DNA of 64,000 bases from Amanita rubescens (Eukaryota; Basidiomycota; Agaricomycetes; Agaricales; Amanitaceae). The stretch's first letter is position 1. Each line of letters opens with the position of its first letter. The stretch lies in contig WION01000020.1 in NCBI GenBank assembly GCA_015039365.1, positions 248,001 to 312,000 on the forward strand, in the 5' to 3' direction. Under the pieces are notes generated by a model. The model made no database searches. It was not told the origin of the DNA and saw only the letters and a list, made by a program, of their open reading frames with translations. The translations under genes and the position numbers were made by a program. This document shows positions 57,068 to 64,000 of the stretch, piece after piece.

Positions 57068-59084
57068 TGATGTGGAGGATTTCTTCGATGAGGTCTTCCT
57101 CCCAACACCGGAGGGCTTCGGCTCTGGTTTTGGCATCTCGATCAGGTCTGTGTCGTGTTTTCTCTTTGGTAAGGGGAGTACGAAGAAGGTTTTCAGCCTC
57201 GATCCTGACTGCTCTCGACTCGGAGGCGCTACTAGGGGTGATGTCGATGAGGAGGGGGCGAATGGCACTGGGAATGGGTATATCAGGGAGGAGGAGGGAG
57301 GAGGGGCCATAGATGCCTCTTGATGGGTCGTCTGCCGGGTTGCATTCGCTTGGTACGTACTTGGTGTGGATCTCAAAGCGGCGAGGGAGGGAGCCAATAA
57401 ACTCGCTAATTCGCTTGAAACATTCGTTGGCCTCGCGGTTTCGGTGCCTCCCGTTACGCCAACCTTCGACGACTCCAGTGTTGTCTCCGAAGAGTATGAG
57501 GCAGCCTTGAGGGAAAGGGATAGAGGCGACGGAATAGACGAGGAGCTCGAAGGCAACGGCTTCCGCCCAGCTGATGTCTCTCTTTCCATTTCTGGTTTTC
57601 CAATCCGGGGCTAATCTCCACGCGTTCCAGCGGCTTCCAATGACTATGCCAATGCCTACTTCTGAGCTCGCGTCGGAGAAGGCTTGGATGTCTAGGAAAT
57701 GGGAAGGCTCGAGTAAGAGCTTAACTGCCTTGCCGCTCTGTAGCGCGTTGACCCACCAATCTAGCTCTTTCTCGACTGCTTTATCCGGTCGGCGAGGGAG
57801 GAAGGGTTTGTCTGCTCCAGTCGACAACATCCGTTCCAGGCCAGTTAAATGGGCTCTACCGGCAGGAAGCACGGAGCACGCATGTAACAGCTTGCCGAAT
57901 AGTTCTCGCGTGTCCTGGAGGGTGTGAACGCCTCGTGTCTGCCATGCGCTAATCGCCCGGAGATATTTTGCGGTTTTTTCCGGGTTTAAGGAGACTTGCT
58001 TTTTCTGCAAGTCCCATAGGAAACCGAGGTAGGAGGTCGAGGGGCCAAATGGCTGGTCCTTTTCTGGTTCCCAAGGGATGCCTAGAGGTTCAGAGATGGA
58101 GTCGATGTCGCACAAGGCATACGTGAAGAGCGCATCATGTGCTGATCTAGGGGACGAATCTGAGAGATCCCTGATGGGTCTCGTACAGTCTTCGCCAAAT
58201 TCGTCAGTCACATCATTGTTCCAGGTGAACCCCTTGTACCATATGCGGCTGCCTGTAACCATCATTCCTCCTTTTATCGTGTCTCGCCAGGATTCTCGAG
58301 CCCTGTTGTAATTCTCCAGGGCGGATTTGCGGATGCGGAAGAATATGTGGTCGTCAACCCATTTGTCAAGGGGGCCTATACCATGTGCTCTCATGATTTC
58401 ACAGCCTGCATCTGATACATGGCCATAGCAACCAGCGGAAGGGGTTGAACCAAATGCCATGCATGTATCAATGCATCCTTCGGAGTCGGATATGCGTACT
58501 ACAGCAGCGGGCCACTGGGATGGGTGTAGCGGGACTGTCCGGTAGGCTTCCGCTACATCTCGGGTAGCCACTTCTGATCCAGCCGGTAAGCGAGCTGCAA
58601 GGGTGTAGATAACTGAGAATTTGCCCCAAGTAGTGGGGAAGTCCTCTGCGTTTACGTGCGAGTTGATGGACGGGTTTGGGTAACGGGCGCAGGGGTTGAT
58701 AGGGAACGAGAAATTCTGGATTAGTCTGAACTTCCCAGGACGACCTGGTTTGGGAATGAGCGACAAAGGGGATGACTGGAAAGGGCCTAGGGCCGCTTCG
58801 ATTTCATTAAGGGGGAAAGGGCCTATGTATCTCCCCCTGGATATTTCCTTACTGATTATAGCTTCAAACTGCTCCAAATAGGTATTAATTGAATCTTTAT
58901 TAGATGGTGATTGTAACGATGCGATGCGCGGGAAATCTAGGATGAAACCGTGTCTAAAACCATTGGGTATCTTATGGAACCGGTCTAGGAGGCCGGTTCG
59001 GAGGAGCTCACGCTCCCACGCATCCGCCTTATAAGGCGTCTGCGGTTGTTGCTTTCTGAGAGCGAGGGCAGCGCTGCACCCCAT
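57060..59084 (-). CDS. Reverse transcriptase-RNase H of the retroelement
   Basis: The open frame extends from 59552, but the ATG at 59084 (MGCSAALALRKQQ) is the likely start because the upstream part overlaps the gag zinc finger in another frame. RT motifs: LSLIPKPGRPGKFRLIQNFS, ATRDVAEAYRTVPLHP (catalytic Asp) and WVDDHIFF, a variant of the YxDD box. RNase H follows with AFSDASSEVGIG, SWAEAVAFE, LILFGDNTGVVEGW and NPADDPSRG carrying the acidic residues. It has no DIRS1-type methyltransferase, in line with Ngaro/PAT elements. Confidence 0.93.
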   Translation of the reverse strand: MGCSAALALRKQQPQTPYKADAWERELLRTGLLDRFHKIPNGFRHGFILDFPRIASLQSPSNKDSINTYLEQFEAIISKEISRGRYIGPFPLNEIEAALGPFQSSPLSLIPKPGRPGKFRLIQNFSFPINPCARYPNPSINSHVNAEDFPTTWGKFSVIYTLAARLPAGSEVATRDVAEAYRTVPLHPSQWPAAVVRISDSEGCIDTCMAFGSTPSAGCYGHVSDAGCEIMRAHGIGPLDKWVDDHIFFRIRKSALENYNRARESWRDTIKGGMMVTGSRIWYKGFTWNNDVTDEFGEDCTRPIRDLSDSSPRSAHDALFTYALCDIDSISEPLGIPWEPEKDQPFGPSTSYLGFLWDLQKKQVSLNPEKTAKYLRAISAWQTRGVHTLQDTRELFGKLLHACSVLPAGRAHLTGLERMLSTGADKPFLPRRPDKAVEKELDWWVNALQSGKAVKLLLEPSHFLDIQAFSDASSEVGIGIVIGSRWNAWRLAPDWKTRNGKRDISWAEAVAFELLVYSVASIPFPQGCLILFGDNTGVVEGWRNGRHRNREANECFKRISEFIGSLPRRFEIHTKYVPSECNPADDPSRGIYGPSSLLLPDIPIPSAIRPLLIDITPSSASESRAVRIEAENLLRTPLTKEKTRHRPDRDAKTRAEALRCWEEDLIEEILHINA

Positions 59085-60577
59085 GGGAATCAGCTCCACA
59101 TCCTGAGCAGATGTGTAGGGCAGAGTGTTTGAGGGTGCATGAATCTCTCTGCCAGCGGGCACAGATTTGCTTGTTCGAGTCTTTGCCGAAGATGAGTTTG
59201 TTGACTCGTTTGGCGAAAGTTTTGAATCTGCCATCCCACGTGACCTCGGCATCGCAAGAGATAACGTGGTGTTGTTTACGGCTGAGGCAGATTGCGCAGA
59301 CGGAGAGTATAGCGCCCGGTTCTGCTCGAAACTTCTGCCTCTTGCCGCTTTCCTCGTCTGGGCTATCACTAGCCGGGCGTTTAAGGCCACTAGGTTGGCG
59401 CGCTTTAGATGGCGAGAGGCCGGGTCCCGCACTGCTTCCTGTGGAGATAGACAGGGTTGCAGCAGCCTGTCAGGAGGCGGTGAGGAGGGCGCGGATGTGA
59501 TCCAACGTATGGTGATCATCCGACCCAGGATTGTATATGTTTGGGTAGCCACGTGATTGCGGCGTAATAGCGCACACGTCGCGAGCCAGGGATGGAGATC
59601 GACGTGTGGGTAAAAGAATGAAGGGGGAAGGGGGAAGGATGAGAGGGAAGGGAAAAGGAGAGGAGCCAGATCAGCAAAGATTAAAAGAAAGTATTTTTTT
59701 ATAGGCTTACCTTGGATAGCTTAGCTAGCTCTGCAGTTCGTGCTTCGTCGAAGAGAGCATCTTTGGTTCTTTTCAAAACTACCTCATTGATGTGGGCTAG
59801 GGACCAGCCATTTCCGGAGCTGATGGTCAGATGCCATCTTTTCCTTTGTTGGCCTTGGTAAACCAGGAGCGCACGTTTAGAGAACACATCACTGGAAAAT
59901 CGCCAGTCGTGTGTCTGTAGGTTCGACCAGAATTGGATGAACATGTCTACGTGATCCTCCGGCCATTCCGATAGCTTCATGAAATTGATCATGCGCGGCG
60001 CGGCCTCGAGGAATTCTTCCCAGGTTAGATCCTCGTCTTTGGTTACGCTTTGTTTCCCAGACCTAGTCGAGGTGGATGGAACCCAGGAGTGTGATTCGCC
60101 TTCTTTTACGAGGACGATGCTATCATCCTCTAGTTCAGCTTTCTCCGCTTCTGCCAAGCCTTTGTTAGTGAAATAGAAAAGCTCGATGAAATCTCCCTTC
60201 TGCAACTTCTTCATTGCGTAAGGGGAGGGAAGTAAAACGATGTCTGACGGAACCATGGCGTCTGGTATTGCCGCGTACTTGGCTTTGTGCTTCTTTTTAT
60301 CCTCGCGGCGAGCCGTGTCAGCTTCTTCCTCCTCTTCTCTTCGCCTGCGAACATTGATTTCTTCGGCCTCTCTGGCCCTTTCGGCCTCGGCACGAGCAGT
60401 TTCTTCCAGTCTTCTATCCCAAACCTCTTTGTCTCTGTCATTGTGAAGTGTCCAGAGGTGGTCTAATGTCTGAATGGTTTGCTCTGGGGTTAGACCCTTG
60501 TCTAGTAGAGCTAGCCGTTCCTGTTCGTGCGCATCAGTGTTGAAATCCGGTCTGATAGCCTCGTGAGGGTTGTTCAT
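59029..60577 (-). CDS. Gag-like protein of the retroelement (spliced)
   Basis: Exon 1 (60577-59711) begins MNNPHEAIRPDFNTDAHEQ and includes a long charged coiled coil (ARAEAERAREAEEINVRRRR). A phase-0 intron of 244 nt (59710-59467) joins it to a second exon, 59466-59029, in a frame overlapping the start of the RT reading frame. The second exon carries CAICLSRKQHHVISCDAEV, ICARWQRDSC and HICSGCGADSHGVQRCP, a Cys/His zinc-binding tail typical of Gag. Total 434 residues. The intron is inferred from good splice sites and the conserved tail. Confidence 0.8.
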
Positions 60578-60645
60578 TTCTCAAAAGGAGTGATCTTTGA
60601 ATAAAAGAATAGAGACCTGTAGTAGGTCGAGAAATGAAGTACTAA

Positions 60646-60803
60646 GTGCGAAAAAGAAAACGGGAGGCTGCTGCGAAGTGACCGAGCTGCTCTGACTGCG
60701 AGGTGGCTGGGAGAGAAAAAGGTGATGGCACAGCCACCTCGCCTTCTCACCCGTAGACTACATTCTACGCTCGCCTCATGCCTCGGCTCGCTTAGAACTA
60801 CCA
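60646..60803 (-). repeat. Split direct repeat A1 (158 bp)
   Basis: The 5' end of the retroelement. Its outer edge abuts the displaced NLR2 leader at 60804. Confidence 0.93.
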
Positions 60804-60925
60804 ATTATCACGAAGCTGTACCAGCTGATCTAAGATTTCTCACGCACTTCGCCTATGCCCGCCAGCAACGCTTGGACCACACTTCTTTTCCGTGCCTCTT
60901 TCACGATTTCTATAACCAATGATCA
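60804..60925 (-). promoter_or_regulatory. Displaced NLR2 promoter and 5' leader
   Basis: The reverse complement aligns with the NLR1 upstream region 4513-4648: a TATAGAAATCGTGAAAG stretch, then gcacggaaaagaag, then cttagatcag and gtacagctt. In NLR1 this lies directly before the ATG; here the 5.9 kb retroelement lies between. Confidence 0.8.
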
Positions 60926-61803
60926 ATCATTTTCGATCGTCTCTTTGAGCCATCGTCATTCATTTGAAGTTGGTGGTCCCTTCCCCTCTGCCATGTAACG
61001 AAGTCGCCGGTTCGAGTTAGTAGTCTGGAAAATTGGGGCAACAGGTATATCAAGATATCCTGTCAACACGGACGGGAAGATTAATACTCTTCAATACAGA
61101 CAGCCTTACTTGACTACACTCCAGTTACCGCCAAGCGGACCGTGGCTGTTGGAATTGGTCGAACGGATCGTGAGGGACCTGGAGAGACAGCGGTTGGGGA
61201 CGCGTTGTTCATTAGGGATGATGGAGGCAGTAGAGGGAATGATGCCGGATGCGAGCGACAGGAGAACGATAATTGAGCGATGGGGAATGTAAAGCAGAAG
61301 CTTATGCCATGGCTAGTGACTCGCTCTCTCATACCTCTCATGCTGTCATCAATACTTTCACTAGTACTCCAGAGTCACCTGTCATGAAGCATGTCCCAAC
61401 CATCGTCGTTCAGCCCAGTGACGTCGGGATATCGCTTCTCTCCCTCTACGACATTCATTGATCTGGCCTGCTTCGGCTCCCACCCACCCACATGATGGCT
61501 GGCTCATCGGTCGTAAGATCCATCCTTTAACAAGCTTTCAGGAGTGTCCCAAAAGCACATACGAGTATGTTACCGGGTCTAGGACTTGGAGATCGTTGAA
61601 AAGCGACGACTCGAACTCAAGGTCTCGCAGGTTCCATGATAAGTCACTGGTGAGTCCAATCCATCTTACATGTCAACCCGTCACTTGCTCATCTCCACAA
61701 CCCAGACAATCCTCGATTCGAAGTTTACGAGCCCCGTTATCAACCCTCTCACTTGTCGTTCCCTGTCGGGTGTTGAAGGATTCGTTGACGGGTTTTACTG
61801 CAT
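60926..61803. other. No confident gene
   Basis: Several open stretches occur (for example 61080-61270 and 61300-61461 forward) that look moderately coding but show no recognised motif and cannot be joined with confidence. Confidence 0.4.
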
Positions 61804-62022
61804 TTGCGACGGTATATGCTGCACAAGACAAGACGGGATAATGGAGCGACATATTCAAGCACAAGAGACTTGGTGAAGGATGACGATGTCGCTTTTGAAC
61901 AGCGCAAGCTCTCGACTGCTCCCCGACCACCACCGAATTCTAACTTTCCTTCGGCATCCGGAACATCGCTCTCCTCCCCGTCTGTCCACTCGTCACCTCC
62001 ACCAGCCCACATTACACGCTGA
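61804..62022 (+). CDS. Possible terminal exon, unknown
   Basis: An open frame ends at 62022 with DLVKDDDVAFEQRKLSTAPR followed by a Pro/Ser-rich tail, whose composition suggests real coding sequence. Upstream exons cannot be assigned and no family is recognised. Confidence 0.25.
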   Translation: MRRYMLHKTRRDNGATYSSTRDLVKDDDVAFEQRKLSTAPRPPPNSNFPSASGTSLSSPSVHSSPPPAHITR

Positions 62023-64000
62023 TTGTGGATACTATGGGTCTCGTTATATTAATATAACCTCCATTCGCTGCCGCGGACAAACTGGCCAACATCCCCGTGT
62101 TTTTCTCAAGTTATGTTTATTTGTTTTAGATGCAGTACCTAGAGGACATCCAACACCCTCCAGCGACGCTCGTTTTAGGCCCAGCGCCGACCTCAACGTC
62201 CTCGGACAAAGATACTCAACCGAACTTGGCCACATAGGGCCGACGAGGTTGATCGAGAACGCTATGCGGAGTATCGAGTTCGTTGGTCTGGACTTTTTTG
62301 CGGGACTATATATCCTGAGAAAAGCGTATGGGGCACGGAAAGCCTTTAGCTGTGAGAAATCTAGGGACTGCATCACTGTGCAGAAGGAGATGAGGATGCG
62401 CGCGAAGCATGTTCACTGGTGTCGGGTCTTGTTTTACGACTTTGATGGTAGCCACGGTGTCTTCAGGGATGTCAATGAGGACGCAGTGAAGTCAGGCAGA
62501 AGACACGGTCCGTCGTTATATAAGTACTACTCGTCCGCGTCATCGTATGGATTCATCATGTCACTCAAAGGAGCATGACCAAGCACTGGCCGCTGGAAGC
62601 CCGCGGCCCACGGCGACTCTCGAGCGTCAAATCTCAAGATCATAAGGGCTGGGAACAGGTCATCTGACGCGTACGTTGGCACGCGATCGGTGGACGGTCC
62701 ATCGCCGCCTCCCATCCCATCCTCTTCCCCTGTATCAACATTCACATCGATTCCTGCTCTCTACGGCTCACCACCACTCCGTATCCCTCCCACTCGAAAT
62801 TTTCGCATATTCCCATTTCCCGTCACCCTCATTCTCAGTCACTTTCTGTGACGCACACTGGGAGCAGCTCCATTGAACGATAACTCTGAAGTTGCCGTCG
62901 GGCTCCGACATGAGACCAATGAGCGTCGCGCCCTGCTCCGCGAACAGGACCCGAGGCAAGCAAAGTAGTTGGCTGGGAGGAAACTCAGAGGCCGATGCGA
63001 AGCGGAGGAGAGGGGTGAACGTACGCAAAGCATGTTGGCTAATGTACAGTCTTGTTCTACGACTTTCGTTGAGAATATCAAGTTTTCACCATGTGAAGAT
63101 GGTGCATCCATGTTGGCGCGATGTTACCACAAAGACCTGGAGTAGAGTGGTTTAACAAGCAAGTAGCGTAAATCGTGACGATACTCACTGGTTAACAACA
63201 GGTAATTTTCCGATAGGCAAGCTCTTGGCAGAGGGATCCGCAAAAACCATATAGATCAGCAAAAGTCGGCGAAAGCATGAATCGGAAAAGGAATCATTCT
63301 TGGTGATTCAAAAAGACTATCACAGCAGCGTGCTCATTTCTCGGATAGTAATCATTAGAATATAATCTGCAACTTGCTTACCTTCCGGAATTTATGAACA
63401 AGTGTTAAGACCTAATTGACGATATCAGCAAAGTCCTTTCGGAGTATGAAGACGACGAAGAATCGGGTTTAGAAAGCCATTCGCCATTGCACTATGGCAA
63501 AGCCTTCCATGATTCGTAACAGGAAAATACTCACTAATGGGATAGTGGGCCACGCCGAACATAGATGCTTGATGCCAGGGGCCTGGAAACATATAAAGCC
63601 ATTAGATTAAGTTGCGAGGCGGTGGCGAATAGGCGAACCTCAAACGTGAGATCACAGTAAGTATGCTCCATCATCAACCCCGCGTTCTAAATCACCCAGG
63701 ATGAATCGGTTCATGAGCCACCTAATGCCAGTCATTCCACTAAGCTACGCTCTGCATCACATAGAGCGTCAGCAAGCGAGATCGACTAAACCAAGGGAAT
63801 AAAAAGGGATCATAAAGCCATGCATATTTTCACCATCGTGCGGTAACTGCGGTTTGGCACTTGGGAAAGATAATATACAACGGAATCAGACCGCACACTC
63901 ACCGTACACGTCAACCTTCCGTTATCAGGGGTCCAGAACAGAAAATGCTAGGGCTCCCAACATGATTGCGAGTCAATACAGCGCCGAGCATGACATAGGT
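62023..64000. other. No confident gene
   Basis: A faint direct similarity links about 62395-62450 with 63020-63075 (a shared aaagcatgtt and cttgtt(t/c)tacgacttt), hinting at an old duplication. Otherwise no gene, RNA or repeat was recognised. Confidence 0.35.

Larger units (their letters stand above)
54937..60803 (-). mobile_element. Ngaro/PAT-type (DIRS-like) retroelement, 5,867 bp
   Basis: Read on the reverse strand it has split direct repeats in the order A1 (60803-60646), gag, RT-RNase H, tyrosine recombinase, B1 (55742-55486), A2 (55485-55328), a 134-bp spacer and B2 (55193-54937). A copies are 158 bp and B copies 257 bp. The A1-body-B1A2-B2 layout and the lack of a target duplication are characteristic of PAT/Ngaro elements, which integrate through a circular intermediate by tyrosine recombinase instead of an integrase. 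All three genes are open. Flanks rejoin to the NLR1-like leader, which fixes the ends. Confidence 0.93.

Noticed and set aside
1..64000. CRISPR array, bacterial operons or riboswitches
   Set aside because: Introns and gene families show a fungal nuclear genome; the repeats present are coding TPR units or minisatellites without CRISPR spacing.

Overview
The window looks like nuclear DNA of a filamentous basidiomycete, most likely an agaricomycete. Genes are interrupted by many short GT-AG introns (about 46-65 nt). Lineage-typical families are present: large F-box proteins, NB-ARC/TPR NLRs, a Tnp2-type CACTA-like transposase, a Ngaro/PAT-type tyrosine-recombinase retroelement and a Helitron-like protein. 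No bacterial operon logic is visible. Exon structures were worked out by eye from splice sites and frame continuity.

Left third (1-21,000). A locus made of a reverse-strand F-box gene and a forward zinc alcohol dehydrogenase (ADH) occurs twice, at 1-1,110 and 10,181-13,580. Copy 2 is complete but carries a 2.3 kb insertion holding a broken Helitron N-terminal protein. Copy 1 is cut short inside the ADH and runs into a relic tail of a FAD monooxygenase. Between the copies lie an intact FAD monooxygenase, an F-box relic, an unrecognised remnant and NLR1, whose C-terminus is 14 nearly identical 126-bp TPR units. Downstream of the ADH come the SWI3/RSC8-type chromatin remodelling subunit and another F-box gene, then a ribonucleotide reductase small-subunit fragment.

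Middle (21,000-49,400). A Tnp2-family transposase converges on a lineage-type gene of unknown function, followed by an inverted array of a 12-bp motif and two small divergent genes of unknown function in repeat-rich DNA. Then follows a conserved housekeeping block: a single-pass membrane glycoprotein, a mitochondrial PPR-like protein, a HSL1/GIN4 (Nim1-related) kinase, spindle-checkpoint MAD1, an unknown basic protein and the mitochondrial ribosome GTPase MTG1, whose 3' half shows apparent frameshifts.

Right end (49,400-64,000). NLR2, an inverted paralogue of NLR1, is split by two transposons: a 1,607-bp Tc1/mariner element in the TPR array and a 5,867-bp Ngaro/PAT-like retroelement placed about 20 bp upstream of the start codon, which separates the promoter from the gene. 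Both elements look structurally complete, and the NLR2 exons are otherwise open. The last 3 kb is largely uninterpretable.

The main theme is an NLR (putative fungal self/non-self receptor) family evolving by repeat homogenisation, duplication and transposon interruption beside ordinary housekeeping genes.
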